From an uncultured Dechloromonas sp. (GTDB lineage: Bacteria > Pseudomonadota > Gammaproteobacteria > Burkholderiales > Rhodocyclaceae), in assembly GCF_945957265.1 (NCBI RefSeq), contig NZ_CAMFKO010000023.1, forward strand, positions 1 to 63,203: 63,203 bases of DNA. The letters are read 5' to 3'. Positions 52,754 to 62,754 of this stretch are shown piece by piece. Position 1 is the first letter of the stretch; every line of letters begins with the position of its first letter. A program made the translations under genes and the position numbers. The notes below the pieces were generated by a model, which was not told the DNA's origin, did no database searches, and saw only the letters and a program-made list of their open reading frames with translations.

Positions 52754-53617
52754 ATGTTGCCGGTGCCTCCCGTGTCCGACCGTCTTGCCGTCCTTCCCCA
52801 ATACCTGATCCCCAAGCAGGCCCTTACCGTTCTGGCCGGCAAACTGGCCTCGGCCGAAGCCGGCTCGCTGACGACCTCGGTCATCCGCTGGTTCGTCGGC
52901 CGCTACGACGTGAACATGGCCGAGGCGGCCAATCCGGACATCGCCGGCTACAAGAGCTTCAACGAATTTTTCACCCGGCCGTTGCGGGACGGCGCGCGGC
53001 CCCTGGCCGACGCCGATTTCCTGTCCCCGGTAGACGGCGCGATCAGCCAGTTCGGCGCCATCGCGCGCGACCAGATCTTCCAGGCCAAGGGGCATTCCTA
53101 CTCGACCACCGCGCTGGTCGGCGGCGACCGCGAGCTGGCCGCCCGCTTCGAGAACGGCAGTTTCGCCACGCTCTACCTCAGCCCGCGCGACTATCACCGC
53201 ATCCACATGCCCTGCGACGGCAAGCTGACGCGGATGATCTACGTGCCCGGCGCGCTGTTTTCGGTCAACCCGACCACCGCCCGCGGCGTGCCCGGGCTCT
53301 TTGCCCGCAACGAGCGCGTGGTCTGCGTCTTCGAAACGGCCGGCGGCCCTTTCGTGCTGACCCTGGTCGGCGCCACCATCGTCGGCAGCATGGCGACGGT
53401 CTGGCACGGAGTGGTCAATCCGCCGCGCCCGGGCGTGATCCGCGAATGGCGCTACGACGAGCAGAACGTCGTGCTCCGGAAAGGCGAGGAAATGGGGCGC
53501 TTCCTGCTCGGCTCGACGGTCGTCATGCTCTTTCCGAAAGACCGCCTGTCCTTCAATCCCGACTGGTCGCCGACGCGGTCGATCAGGATGGGGGAAACGA
53601 TGGGCAGCAACATCTAA
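52754..53617 (+). CDS. psd: Phosphatidylserine decarboxylase proenzyme
   Basis: 287 aa. It makes phosphatidylethanolamine at the inner membrane. The self-cleavage site is visible as FLLGSTVVML (LGST), where the Ser becomes the pyruvoyl cofactor. SPVDGAISQFG, SPRDYHRIHMPCDG and FARNERVVCVFET are family blocks with the catalytic Asp and His residues. The start may be ATG 52754 or GTG 52772. Confidence 0.96.
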   Translation: MLPVPPVSDRLAVLPQYLIPKQALTVLAGKLASAEAGSLTTSVIRWFVGRYDVNMAEAANPDIAGYKSFNEFFTRPLRDGARPLADADFLSPVDGAISQFGAIARDQIFQAKGHSYSTTALVGGDRELAARFENGSFATLYLSPRDYHRIHMPCDGKLTRMIYVPGALFSVNPTTARGVPGLFARNERVVCVFETAGGPFVLTLVGATIVGSMATVWHGVVNPPRPGVIREWRYDEQNVVLRKGEEMGRFLLGSTVVMLFPKDRLSFNPDWSPTRSIRMGETMGSNI

Positions 53618-53699
53618 CAAAAAGACGAAAATCACCAAATAAATTCCAGTTGCCAAAAATAAGTCTCTCCCTATACTACTTTCGTAATAGGGGAGATTT

Positions 53700-55688
53700 A
53701 TGCATTCCTGGTCGCTCAAAACGCGCTTCTCGATTGGCGTAGTCCTGCTGTTTTTCCTGGCCCTGGCGGCCATCCTGCACGTGGTGCTGGATACCCTGCA
53801 GGAGCGATTCCAGCGACTCATCGGCCAGGATGTCGCGCTCCTGACGGAAACCCACGCGACCCTGCTCGACCGCCGCTTCGAAGCGGCAACGCAGATGCTG
53901 CAAACCATTGCCGCCCATGCCCCGGAAGCGGCTTTCGACAAGCCCGCCGCCGCCCATGCCTATATCGGCACCCAGTCGGCCGGGCTGAGCGTTTTCGACC
54001 TGGGCCTCTATATCGCCAACAAGGATCGCATCCTCATCGGCGTCAATACGAAGGACCCTGCTGCCGCCCAGAAACGCCTCGGCAAACTCACCGGAGCGCC
54101 GGACGCCGACCAACGCGCCCGGGAAAGCCGCCGGCCGACCTTCTCCGAGCCCTACCCCTCACCGTCCTGCAACGGCTGCCCGGCGGTCGCCCTGATCATT
54201 CCAATTTTTGGCCGCGACGGCGAACATCGCGGATTCGTCACCGGCGCCCTGCGCCTCGACGGCAACAACTTCCTGGCTTCGCTGAATGAAGTCCGCATCG
54301 GGCAAGGCGGCTATTTCTTCATGCTGACGCGGTCGCGGACCATGCTGATGCACCCCGACCCGGCGCGCATCATGAAAATCGCCGCCAAGCCGGGGCAGAA
54401 CAGGATTCTCGACAAGGCGCTCGAGCAAAATTTCGAAGGAAGCGGGGTCACCTTCAACAGCACCGGCACGAAGATGATCGTCGGCATACGCGCCATGAAA
54501 AGCACGGGCTGGCTGCTGGCGGCCAATTTCCCGGTCGCCGAAGCCGAGCAGCCGTTTCGCGAAACCCGCGACCGGGTCTTCTTCCTCGCCGCCGTTGCCG
54601 GATGCGGCCTTCTCGCGCTGGCCTGGCTCATGGCGCAACGCTCGCTGGCCCCTTTGTCGCGCCTCACCGAACACGTCGCCCGCCTGACCAACCAGGTGGA
54701 AAAAACGCCGATCAAGCTGCAGGCGACGGGCGAGATCGGCACGCTGGAACGAGCCTTCAACGAAATGCTCGCGGTACAGGAACGGCAGCGCCACGAACAG
54801 GAACGCGTGGATGCCGAGATACGCGACCTGAACGCCAACCTGGAGCGCCTGATCGAGGAACGGACCGTCGCGCTGGCCAACGCCAACCGCGAACTGGGAC
54901 AAACCATCCAGACCCTGACCGATACCCGCCAGGAACTGGTCGAGGCTGAAAAGCTGGCGGCCCTGGGGGCGCTGGTCGCCGGCATCGCCCACGAACTGAA
55001 TACGCCGATCGGCAACTGCGTGCTGGTCGCCTCGCGCCTGAGCGACGAAACCGCGGCGCTGCAATCGGAAATCGACCAGGGCCAGCTGCGCAAAACGACC
55101 CTTCGCGAGCATATGGGCAAGCTCGACAATGCGACGCTCATCCTGCAACGCAACCTCGACAAGGCAGCCCAGCTGATCGCCAGTTTCAAGCGTGCCGCCG
55201 TCGACCGGACCAGCGACGTCCGCCGGGGTTTCATGCTCAAGGAGACGCTGAACGACACCGTGCTGATGCTCAACCCCAGCCTGAAACGGGGTCATTGCAC
55301 GGTGACGACCGAGATCGACGGCGACATCCCGATGAACTCCTACCCCGGCAGCCTCAACCAGGCCGTTTCCGCCCTGCTCGAAAACGCCATGATCCACGGC
55401 TACGGCGAGACGGGCGGCGACATACGCCTGTCGGCAAGGCAGGATGGCGACAAGGCGGTGATCGTCGTCCGCGACAACGGCGCCGGCATCCCCGACGAAA
55501 ACCTCGGGCGCGTATTCGACCCCTTCTTCACGACCCGCTTCGGCAAAGGCGGGAGCGGCCTCGGGTTGAATATCGTCTACAACATCGTGACCGGCATCCT
55601 CGGCGGCAAGATACGCGTCGAAAGCGCGCCCGGCCAGGGCTGCGCCTTTACCCTGACGCTCCCGCTGGAAGCGCCCGACGCGGCTTGA
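53700..55688 (+). CDS. Membrane sensor histidine kinase (Cache-HAMP-HisKA-like-HATPase)
   Basis: 662 aa. Two membrane helices (FSIGVVLLFFLALAAILHVVL and VFFLAAVAGCGLLALAWLM) enclose a periplasmic double-Cache-like sensor of about 250 residues containing a CNGC motif. A HAMP region, a coiled coil (LNANLERLIEERTVALANAN), the phospho-acceptor box GIAHELNTPIGN (His near residue 431) and an HATPase domain (NQAVSALLENAMIHG, VRDNGAGIP, GGSGLGLNIV) follow. No response regulator is adjacent, so its partner is elsewhere. Confidence 0.9.
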   Translation: MHSWSLKTRFSIGVVLLFFLALAAILHVVLDTLQERFQRLIGQDVALLTETHATLLDRRFEAATQMLQTIAAHAPEAAFDKPAAAHAYIGTQSAGLSVFDLGLYIANKDRILIGVNTKDPAAAQKRLGKLTGAPDADQRARESRRPTFSEPYPSPSCNGCPAVALIIPIFGRDGEHRGFVTGALRLDGNNFLASLNEVRIGQGGYFFMLTRSRTMLMHPDPARIMKIAAKPGQNRILDKALEQNFEGSGVTFNSTGTKMIVGIRAMKSTGWLLAANFPVAEAEQPFRETRDRVFFLAAVAGCGLLALAWLMAQRSLAPLSRLTEHVARLTNQVEKTPIKLQATGEIGTLERAFNEMLAVQERQRHEQERVDAEIRDLNANLERLIEERTVALANANRELGQTIQTLTDTRQELVEAEKLAALGALVAGIAHELNTPIGNCVLVASRLSDETAALQSEIDQGQLRKTTLREHMGKLDNATLILQRNLDKAAQLIASFKRAAVDRTSDVRRGFMLKETLNDTVLMLNPSLKRGHCTVTTEIDGDIPMNSYPGSLNQAVSALLENAMIHGYGETGGDIRLSARQDGDKAVIVVRDNGAGIPDENLGRVFDPFFTTRFGKGGSGLGLNIVYNIVTGILGGKIRVESAPGQGCAFTLTLPLEAPDAA

Positions 55689-55776
55689 TCGTCAAGTCAC
55701 GGCAGCCCACCGCGACCTTTCGATTCAAGCCGAGAATGCTTCAGGGCATCACTTTCCCCTGCCTCGTCGTCATGAC

Positions 55777-57411
55777 TTACTGGCTCGCATTCAGCCGCTT
55801 GACCCCGGCGACGAAGCGCTGCAGCGTCTGCGACAGCACGCCGCGCGGGATCATGATCTCGATCAGCTGGAAGCGACCGCGCACCGCCATCGCCTGGTCG
55901 AGCGCCGCCTTCAGTTCGGCGCGGGTGCGGACCCTGACCCCGTCGCCGCCCATGCCGGCGGCCATCGACGCAAAGCCCCAGTCGTCCAGGTTGTTGAACC
56001 CGGATTCCGGCTGGAAGGTACGCAGCATTTCCCAGCTCGCGTTGTTGAACAGCAGGACGATGGGGTCCCAGCCGTAGCGGCGGCAGTTGCCCAGTTCCCA
56101 GCCGGTCATCTGGAAAGCGCCGTCGCCGACCAGGATCAGCGGCCGCTGCCCGGTCGCCGCCTGGATACCCAGCCCGGCCGGGACGCCGTAGCCCATCGTC
56201 GCGTAGTAGCCGGGCGCGACCAGCGCGGTCTGCTCGATATCCATGGCGGTGAACAGGCAGTCGCCCATATCGGCGGCAATCGGCAGCTTGCCGTGCTCGT
56301 CCATCAGGTCGTTGACCGCCATCGCGATGTCGTTCGGCGCGATCGTCGCCGCATCGGCGCTCAGGCCGCGCGGATAGGCCGTGCGCTGCACCTCGAAATC
56401 GCCCGAACGCGGCAGCGTGCGGGCAAGCAGGGCATCGACCAGCGCGGCGAGCGGCATGTCGTGATAGACGTGGTAGCCCAGGCGCACCTCGCCATCGCAG
56501 GCGACGATGGTCTTCCGGAGATCGATCTTCTTTTCCGACACCGCAAAATTGGTGTCCGAGAGGATCACCCCGAGCAGGAAAAGACCGTCGGAACCCTCGA
56601 CCAGTTCGGTCACTTCCGGCAAGCCGGCGACTCCCATGTAGGTGCCGACCAGCGGCGCATTGGCTTCGGCCAGCAGGCCGCGGCCCATGAAGCAGGTGGC
56701 GACGGGCAGCGCCAGGCGGTGCGCCAGTTCGGCCACTTTTTCCTCCAGCCCGAAGCGGCGCACTTCGACGTCGATCATCAGCACCGGCCTTGCCGCCGCG
56801 TCGAGCCGGCGCAATACCTCCTCGGCGCAGGCGGCCAGGGCATCCGGATCGACCGTCGGCGCAGCCAGCGGCGGCACCGGCGCACAGGGCGCGGCCACCA
56901 TGTCGCGGGGAATTTCGATATACACCGGTCGCGAGTGCTTCAGGCAGTTGCCGAGCACGCGCGCGATATCGGCCGGGGCGCGCGCCGCGTCGTCGAGCCG
57001 CACGCGGTCGCAGGTGATTTCCTCGAAGATGCGGTATTGCGAATCGAGCGTCTTGGCCTGGTGGTGGAGCAACAGCCCGGAACTCGACTCCCCGGTGCCG
57101 GGCCCGCCGGAGAGCACGACCAGAGGCGACTTCTCCGCATAGGCAGCGGCGACCGCGTTGATCATGTTGAGCGCCCCGGCACCGTAGGTCACCGCGGCCA
57201 CTCCCAGCGATCGCCCCTCGCCGCACCCGATGCGCGCCGCGGCGTCGGCCGCGAATCCCACGCCCGGCTCATGGGAGAGCGTATGCAACGGGAGGATGCC
57301 GGACTCCTCGATGATGCGGAAATACGGCAGCGCGAAGTCGCCGGGAATGCCGAATATCCGGCGGGCGCCGTTGGCTTTGAGTGCATGCAGAAGGGATTCG
57401 GTCAGATTCAT
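55777..57411 (-). CDS. Indolepyruvate/phenylpyruvate decarboxylase (ThDP enzyme)
   Basis: 544 aa. It decarboxylates 2-keto acids such as phenylpyruvate or indolepyruvate to aldehydes. The catalytic Glu is in LSHEPGVGFAADAAAR. The ThDP/Mg2+ motif is LVGDGAFQMTGWELGN ending in LFNNASWEML. In Azospirillum and Aromatoleum such enzymes make indole-acetic acid or feed anaerobic phenylalanine breakdown. Which applies here is unknown. It is divergent from an Lrp-type regulator, a likely local regulator sensing an amino acid. Confidence 0.88.
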   Translation of the reverse strand: MNLTESLLHALKANGARRIFGIPGDFALPYFRIIEESGILPLHTLSHEPGVGFAADAAARIGCGEGRSLGVAAVTYGAGALNMINAVAAAYAEKSPLVVLSGGPGTGESSSGLLLHHQAKTLDSQYRIFEEITCDRVRLDDAARAPADIARVLGNCLKHSRPVYIEIPRDMVAAPCAPVPPLAAPTVDPDALAACAEEVLRRLDAAARPVLMIDVEVRRFGLEEKVAELAHRLALPVATCFMGRGLLAEANAPLVGTYMGVAGLPEVTELVEGSDGLFLLGVILSDTNFAVSEKKIDLRKTIVACDGEVRLGYHVYHDMPLAALVDALLARTLPRSGDFEVQRTAYPRGLSADAATIAPNDIAMAVNDLMDEHGKLPIAADMGDCLFTAMDIEQTALVAPGYYATMGYGVPAGLGIQAATGQRPLILVGDGAFQMTGWELGNCRRYGWDPIVLLFNNASWEMLRTFQPESGFNNLDDWGFASMAAGMGGDGVRVRTRAELKAALDQAMAVRGRFQLIEIMIPRGVLSQTLQRFVAGVKRLNASQ

Positions 57412-57450
57412 CGAGCGGTTTTCCAGAAAGATTTCCTAGAAAAAATTATT

Positions 57451-57517
57451 GCGCAACACGAGCGCAACAGGCGTTCAAAATAAGCACACAAAACAGTAAA
57501 TTACGCACACTTTGTGC
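57451..57517. promoter_or_regulatory. Repeats in the decarboxylase/Lrp divergent control region
   Basis: GCGCAACA occurs twice, at 57451-57458 and 57462-57469, 11 bases apart (one helical turn). GCACA-CTT-TGTGC at 57505-57517 is a perfect palindrome 15 bases before the regulator start. Both are candidate binding sites for the Lrp-type protein. Confidence 0.5.
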
Positions 57518-57532
57518 ATGAACAGGAAAATC

Positions 57533-58051
57533 ATGAGCGAAATCGTCATCGACCGCTACGACCTGCAACTTCTCGCCGCGCTGCAGCGCCAGGGGCAGGC
57601 CACCAATGCCGAACTGGGCGAAAAGGCCAACCTCTCGGCCTCGCAGATCAGCCGCCGCATCCAGCGGCTCGAGGAGGCCAAGGTCATCTCCGGCTACGCC
57701 GCCCTGCTCGACCCGCCGGCGCTCGGCCTCGGAGTCATCGCCTACGCCCAGGTCATTCTGGAAAGGCACGACAAGACCCGCGCCAGCGATTTCGAACGGC
57801 AGGTCAGCGCGCTACCCGAAGTGCTCGAATGCTTCGCCGTCACCGGCGAGGCCGACTACATGCTGCGCATCGTCGCCCCCGACCTTGCCGCCTTCTCCGA
57901 CCTGATGATGAAAAAGCTGCTCACCCTGCCCGGCGTCGCGCAGGTGAAAACCAATATCGCATTATCGAAAATAAAGCAGACGCATGAACTGCCGCTCGGT
58001 CATGTCGCACATCCGCAGCAGCCCAAGCGACGGGTGCGCTTCAAGGAGTGA
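57533..58051 (+). CDS. Lrp/AsnC family transcriptional regulator
   Basis: 172 aa. The N-terminal HTH (DRYDLQLLAALQRQGQATNA, LSASQISRRIQRLEEAKVI) is followed by the RAM ligand-binding domain (LPEVLECFAVTGEADYMLRI, LPGVAQVKTNIALSKIKQT). It probably binds an aromatic or branched amino acid and controls the divergent decarboxylase gene. ATG 57533 has AGGAA well placed, so it is preferred to ATG 57518. Confidence 0.92.
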   Translation: MSEIVIDRYDLQLLAALQRQGQATNAELGEKANLSASQISRRIQRLEEAKVISGYAALLDPPALGLGVIAYAQVILERHDKTRASDFERQVSALPEVLECFAVTGEADYMLRIVAPDLAAFSDLMMKKLLTLPGVAQVKTNIALSKIKQTHELPLGHVAHPQQPKRRVRFKE

Positions 58052-58066
58052 TGGGGCGAGCTGCCC

Positions 58067-59341
58067 CTACTGGAAGGCCCCCGGCGCGAGCAGGCTGGTC
58101 GGCCGCATCCGGCGCGTCCCGACCGGGAAGACGAACTCCGCATCGGGCAGCAGCTCCATGCCCGGCGCCTGCCCCGGCGGCCTGACCGCACCGCGCAGCG
58201 GCGACAGGTTGGTCAGTTTCAGCGGAATGCCGCCCAGGTCGACCAGTTCGTGCCGACCGACCGAGCGGTTGCCATCGAATCGGCCTTGCGACGGCTTGTA
58301 GAGATCGCCCGCCCCCACCGTCAGGTTGTTGAGCAGCCAGACCTCGACATCGGCCCCCATCCGGTCGCTGCGCACGTTGACGAAGGTGCCGGCATGGGCG
58401 TCGTTGATCAGCGTGTTGTGCGCCATGTACAGGGCGTTCTCCGGCCATTTCGGCCCCTCGGCGCCGTAGGAAACGAGGCGCGGATTGTCGGTGCCGGCGC
58501 TTTGGCCGATGGTATTGCCGACCACGTAGGCGACCCCGCCATTGGGAAACTCGAGTTCGTAGGACGACTTGCCGCCGGCGCCGTCGACCAGCATGTTGTA
58601 CAGGATGTGGTTCTCGCGCGCCCGAGATTTGACGAGGTGGCCGAGATAGCCGTTGGCAAAGCGGCTGCCGCGCAGCGTGAATTTCCCGATCGCGCCGACA
58701 TACAACAGGTGATGCAGATCGCCCTGGGTGCGCGGCGCATCGCCGAACTCGCTGTCGACCACCTCGAGACTCAATTCGCTGCGGTTTGCCGTCAGGATGC
58801 CCATCTCGTTGTCGAAGAAGGTGCAGCCGCGCACGGTCAGGCTGCCTTTTTCGAAACGGATGCCGGCGCCGTTCAGGTCGGCCACCCTGGCGCCGCGAAA
58901 TTCGATATTCTCGATCCGCACTTTGCCGCCGCGCACCACCCAGATCGCCTTGCCCTCGGCGCTCTTGCCGTCGGCCAGCATGACCGGCCGCTCGCCGGCG
59001 CCGCGAATCACCAGGTTGTTCTGCGTCCAGACTGTCGGCTGTCCGCGATAGACCCCCGGGCGAATCTCGATCACCTCGCCGTCGCGCGCCTGTCTGGCCG
59101 CCTCGGCGATCGAGGTGATTTTCTCGCCGGGACCGACCATCATCGTCGCCGGCACGATCGCCTGAACGCTTATGGCGTCTTCCGGGCGGGCCACCAGGCG
59201 GCCGTCGGCCCCGCGGCGAATCTCCCCCAGGTAGTCCGGCGCCGCAGGCAGTTTGTCGCCGGTCTGCGCCAGCGCGCCGCCCAGGCAAAGCCACAAGGCC
59301 AGCCCGCCCACGGGCAGCAAACGGGCAATGAATCGAACCAT
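58067..59341 (-). CDS. Secreted right-handed parallel beta-helix protein
   Basis: About 424 aa. A signal peptide (LLPVGGLALWLCLGGALAQ) is followed by repeated beta-helix turns (VWTQNNLVIRGAGERPVMLA, VRIENIEFRGARVADLNGAG, LTVRGCTFFDNEMGILTANR). This fold is common in polysaccharide-active or surface proteins, but no catalytic residues stand out. ATG 59341 is chosen because the signal peptide starts there; 59392 is possible. Confidence 0.78.
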   Translation of the reverse strand: MVRFIARLLPVGGLALWLCLGGALAQTGDKLPAAPDYLGEIRRGADGRLVARPEDAISVQAIVPATMMVGPGEKITSIAEAARQARDGEVIEIRPGVYRGQPTVWTQNNLVIRGAGERPVMLADGKSAEGKAIWVVRGGKVRIENIEFRGARVADLNGAGIRFEKGSLTVRGCTFFDNEMGILTANRSELSLEVVDSEFGDAPRTQGDLHHLLYVGAIGKFTLRGSRFANGYLGHLVKSRARENHILYNMLVDGAGGKSSYELEFPNGGVAYVVGNTIGQSAGTDNPRLVSYGAEGPKWPENALYMAHNTLINDAHAGTFVNVRSDRMGADVEVWLLNNLTVGAGDLYKPSQGRFDGNRSVGRHELVDLGGIPLKLTNLSPLRGAVRPPGQAPGMELLPDAEFVFPVGTRRMRPTSLLAPGAFQ

Positions 59342-59497
59342 GGCAGGCCGCTCCGCTCGAGAAATGGGGAAGCAGCCATGAAACGGCGCCATGATGCATT
59401 TGTCAACCGCTCACTCCGTGGCACTATCTGCCCTTCGCCGCCGATGGCCGCCCCCTTCGGCCATCCCGGCCTTTCCTCCACCTTGCAGGAGCCCCGC

Positions 59498-60478
59498 ATG
59501 ACCCCGACCGCATCTCCCCTGAAAAACGCCTTCCGCCGCCTGGCCGTCGCCGGGCTGTTCCTGCTCGGCAGCAGCCTGGCCATGGCCGAGGCGCCGCAGC
59601 AAAAAACCCAGGTGCCGGGCTACTACCGCCTGATGCTCGGCCAGTTCGAAGTGACCGCCCTCTACGATGGCGCCATCGACCTCGACGAGAAGCTGCTGAA
59701 GAACATCGACAAGCGCGACATCCAGCGCCTGCTCGCCCGCGAGTTCCTGAAAGGCCCCAAGGTGCAGACCGCCGTCAACGCCTACCTGGTGAACACCGGC
59801 AAGCAGCTGATCCTGGTCGACGCCGGTGCCGCCAAGCTGTTCGGGCCGGGACTCGGCAACATCGTGGATAACCTCAAGGCGGCCGGCTACACCCCGGAAC
59901 AGGTCGACACCGTGCTCGTCACCCACCTGCACGGCGACCACATCAACGGCCTGGTCACCCCGGAGGGCCAGCGCGTCTTCGTCAACGCCGAAGTGTGGTC
60001 GACCAAGGCGGACAACGTTTTCTGGCTGAGCGAGGCAATTGCCGCCCAGGCCCCGAAGGATTTCCAGCCCTTCTTCAAGATGTCGCGCGATGCCGCCGCC
60101 CCCTATCTCGCCGCCGGCAAATGGAAGACCTTCGACAGCGACCGCGAACTGCTGGCCGGCGTCAGCAGCGTCGACACGCACGGCCACACCCCGGGCCACG
60201 CCAGCTACCTGTTCCAGAGCGGCGATCAGCGCCTGATGGTCCTCGGCGACCTGGTGCATAACCACGCCGTCCAGTTCGCCCGCCCGGAAGTCGCCTTCGA
60301 ATTCGACAACGACCCGAAGCAGGCAGTCATCGCCCGCAAACGCATCTGGGCGCTGGCCGCCAAGGAGAAGCTGATGATCGCCGGCATGCACCTGCCCTTC
60401 CCCGGCGTCGGCCATGTCCGCAAGGAAGCCAAGGGCTACGCCTGGGTTCCCGCCGAGTTCGCGCCGCTGGCCAAGTAG
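59498..60478 (+). CDS. Periplasmic MBL-fold metallohydrolase
   Basis: 326 aa with a signal peptide ([18 protein letters not shown]). The metal-binding motif [11 protein letters not shown] and the later DTHGHTPGH and GDLVHNHA supply the His/Asp ligands of a dinuclear zinc site. Related MBL proteins include lactonases, but the substrate cannot be told. AGGAG precedes the ATG at 59498. A much longer open frame upstream is a GC-rich shadow of the beta-helix gene. Confidence 0.9.
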   Translation: MTPTASPLKNAFRRLAVAGLFLLGSSLAMAEAPQQKTQVPGYYRLMLGQFEVTALYDGAIDLDEKLLKNIDKRDIQRLLAREFLKGPKVQTAVNAYLVNTGKQLILVDAGAAKLFGPGLGNIVDNLKAAGYTPEQVDTVLVTHLHGDHINGLVTPEGQRVFVNAEVWSTKADNVFWLSEAIAAQAPKDFQPFFKMSRDAAAPYLAAGKWKTFDSDRELLAGVSSVDTHGHTPGHASYLFQSGDQRLMVLGDLVHNHAVQFARPEVAFEFDNDPKQAVIARKRIWALAAKEKLMIAGMHLPFPGVGHVRKEAKGYAWVPAEFAPLAK

Positions 60479-60479
60479 C

Positions 60480-60938
60480 ATGCAGATCTGGGTCGATGCC
60501 GACGCCTGCCCCGGCGTCATCAAGGAAATCATCTACCGCGCCGCCGAGCGGCGGCAGATCCAGACCATCCTGGTCGCCAACCAGATGCTGCGCACGCCGC
60601 CGTCGAAATTCATCCGCGCCGTCCAGGTACCCAGCGGCTTCGATGTCGCCGACCGGCACATCGTCGACCAGGTGGTTGCCGGCGACCTGGTGGTTACCGC
60701 CGACATCCCGCTCGCCTCGCTGGTCATCGAGCGCGGCGCCCATGCCCTGAACCCGCGCGGCGAGCTGTACACCACGGCCACCATCCGCGAACGGCTGAGC
60801 ATGCGCAATTTCATGGAAGAATTGCGCAGTGCCGGCGTCGAAACCGGCGGCCCGGCTTCCTTCAGCCAGGCCGACCGACAGGCCTTCGGCAACCAGCTCG
60901 ACCGTTTTCTCGCCAGATTACCCAAGGAGTCCGCATGA
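60480..60938 (+). CDS. yaiI: YaiI/YqxD family protein (DUF188)
   Basis: 152 aa. [37 protein letters not shown] and [15 protein letters not shown] are the family blocks. The fold resembles PIN-type nucleases with conserved Asp residues, but function is unproven. It starts one base after the MBL gene stop and overlaps the next gene as ATGA. Confidence 0.93.
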   Translation: MQIWVDADACPGVIKEIIYRAAERRQIQTILVANQMLRTPPSKFIRAVQVPSGFDVADRHIVDQVVAGDLVVTADIPLASLVIERGAHALNPRGELYTTATIRERLSMRNFMEELRSAGVETGGPASFSQADRQAFGNQLDRFLARLPKESA

Positions 60939-61318
60939 CCACTTCGCTCAGCCGCTACGACGATGCCCGCCCCTACACCACCAAGGACGGTTCGGAAATC
61001 CGCGAACTGATGCACCCGCGGCAGCATGGCAACCAGGCGCAGAGCCTGGCCGAGGCGACGGTTTATTCCGGCCAGAAAACCCTGCTCCATCGCCACCGCG
61101 TCACCGAAGAGCTGTACCACGTCACCGCCGGCCAGGGCACGATGATCCTCGGCGACCAGACGTTCGCCATCGGCGTCGGCGACACCATCCTGATCCCGCC
61201 CGGCACCCCGCATGCGCTGCACAACACCTGGCCGGTTCCCCTGCGCGTGCTGTGCGCCTGCAGCCCGGCCTACGACCACGCCGACACCGAAATCCTCGAC
61301 GACAGCGCCACCCCCTGA
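60935..61318 (+). CDS. Cupin domain protein
   Basis: 127 aa single cupin barrel. [19 protein letters not shown] holds the usual His, His and Glu metal ligands, and [12 protein letters not shown] the fourth His. Possible roles include a small oxygenase or sugar-binding protein; the sequence does not decide. Its ATG overlaps the yaiI stop (ATGA), and the uracil-DNA glycosylase gene follows five bases later. Confidence 0.88.
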   Translation: MTTSLSRYDDARPYTTKDGSEIRELMHPRQHGNQAQSLAEATVYSGQKTLLHRHRVTEELYHVTAGQGTMILGDQTFAIGVGDTILIPPGTPHALHNTWPVPLRVLCACSPAYDHADTEILDDSATP

Positions 61319-61323
61319 AAACC

Positions 61324-61959
61324 ATGAACGCCATCAAAACCGCGCCCCTCTTCGCCGCCGGCAACCCGCTCGATCAAAACCAGGTGCACTGCGACCGCTG
61401 CACCCTGTCGAGCAAGGTGGTGCTCGCCACGCCCTGCCCCGTCGGCGGCCTGCTGGCCATTGGCGAAGCACCGGGCGCACTCGAGGAAGAACGCGGCGAA
61501 GGCTTCGTCGGCGACGCCGGCAAGAAGCTGGATTCTTTTCTACTCGAACAAGGGATCACCCGCGCGCAGTACGGCCGGGCCAACATCTGCCGCTGCCGCC
61601 CGGAGAACAATCGCAAGCCCAAGGCCGGCGAAATCCGCGCCTGCCTGCCCTTTCTCGCCGAACTGATCGTTCGCTGCCAGCCGAAGGTGATCCTGGCGGT
61701 CGGCGGCGGCACGGCGACCCAGGTTTTCTGCGGCAAGGGAACGCTGCACCAGAAACTGGCGCAACGCCCGTACTGGCAGGCCGACGACTGCAAGGCGCAG
61801 GCCGCCGAAGAGTTGCGGGCGGCGCTTGACCATGTTCAATTCGTCGTGCCCATGCCGCATAGCAGCCCCCTGGCCATGAACCGCTACGCACCGGACGGCA
61901 CGCGCTGGGAGGTCATCGCCCGGCAGCAGGTCGCCCAGGCGGTCGCCCTGCTCGGCTAG
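61324..61959 (+). CDS. Uracil-DNA glycosylase, family 4-like (Fe-S)
   Basis: 211 aa. It would remove uracil from DNA. Motif 1 is GEAPGALEEERGEGFVGDAG, and the C-terminal motif is seen as MPHSSPLAMN. Cysteines in CDRCTLSS, CRCRPENNRKP and the later RACLPF fit the [4Fe-4S] site of family 4 enzymes. The motif 1 residues and HSS (where HPS is usual) differ slightly from the classic form, so a sister family is possible. Confidence 0.85.
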   Translation: MNAIKTAPLFAAGNPLDQNQVHCDRCTLSSKVVLATPCPVGGLLAIGEAPGALEEERGEGFVGDAGKKLDSFLLEQGITRAQYGRANICRCRPENNRKPKAGEIRACLPFLAELIVRCQPKVILAVGGGTATQVFCGKGTLHQKLAQRPYWQADDCKAQAAEELRAALDHVQFVVPMPHSSPLAMNRYAPDGTRWEVIARQQVAQAVALLG

Positions 61960-61964
61960 CTAGC

Positions 61965-62747
61965 TCACGAGCCGATCAGCCCGCTAGTCGGCGACGACGG
62001 ATCGGCCGAGTAGTATTTGCGGGCCATGCGCCCGGCCAGGAAGGCTTCGCGCCCGGCCTCGATGCCTTTCTTCATGGCGCTGGCCATGAGCACCGGGTCC
62101 TTGGCGTGGGCGATGGCGGTGTTCATCAGCACGCCGTCGCAGCCCAGTTCCATGGCGATGGTGGCGTCCGACGCGGTGCCGACGCCGGCGTCGACGATGA
62201 TCGGCACCTTGGCGTTGTCGATGATCAGGCGCAGGTTCCACGGATTCACGATGCCCATGCCGGAGCCGATCAGCGAGGCCAGCGGCATGACCGCGACACA
62301 GCCGATCTCTTCGAGCATCTTGCACTGGATGGGGTCGTCGGCGCAGTAGACCATGACCTGGAAGCCTTCCTTGACCAGCGTCGCTGCCGCCTTCAGGGTT
62401 TCCGGCATGTTCGGGAAGAGGTTGCTCGGGTCGCCGAGCACTTCCAGCTTGCACAGCGGATGGCCGTCGAGCAGCTCGCGCGCCAGGCGCAGGGTGCGCA
62501 CCGCGTCGTCGGCGGTGTAGCAGCCGGCGGTGTTGGGCAGGATGGTGAAGCGCGACGGCGGCACGGCGTCGAGCAGGTTGGGCTGGCTGGCGTCCTGGCC
62601 GATATTCACGCGGCGCACGGCGACGGTGACGATCTCGGCGCCCGAGGCGTCGAGGGCGGCGCGCGTTTCGGCGAAGTCCTTGTACTTGCCGGTGCCGACC
62701 AGCAAACGGGAACGGTAGGCCTTGCCGGCGAGGGTCAGTTGGTGCAT
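61965..62747 (-). CDS. thiG: Thiazole synthase
   Basis: 260 aa. ThiG builds the thiazole phosphate of thiamine from deoxyxylulose phosphate, dehydroglycine and ThiS-thiocarboxylate. [49 protein letters not shown] and [20 protein letters not shown] are typical blocks. It is the third gene of thiC-thiS-thiG here, but the spacer to thiS contains an odd 80-base repeat region. Confidence 0.96.
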   Translation of the reverse strand: MHQLTLAGKAYRSRLLVGTGKYKDFAETRAALDASGAEIVTVAVRRVNIGQDASQPNLLDAVPPSRFTILPNTAGCYTADDAVRTLRLARELLDGHPLCKLEVLGDPSNLFPNMPETLKAAATLVKEGFQVMVYCADDPIQCKMLEEIGCVAVMPLASLIGSGMGIVNPWNLRLIIDNAKVPIIVDAGVGTASDATIAMELGCDGVLMNTAIAHAKDPVLMASAMKKGIEAGREAFLAGRMARKYYSADPSSPTSGLIGS

Positions 62748-62754
62748 GGCTTTT

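Noticed and set aside
58250..59497. Long in-frame extension upstream of the MBL-fold gene
   Set aside because: It runs antisense through the beta-helix gene. The signal peptide and ribosome site place the true start at 59498.
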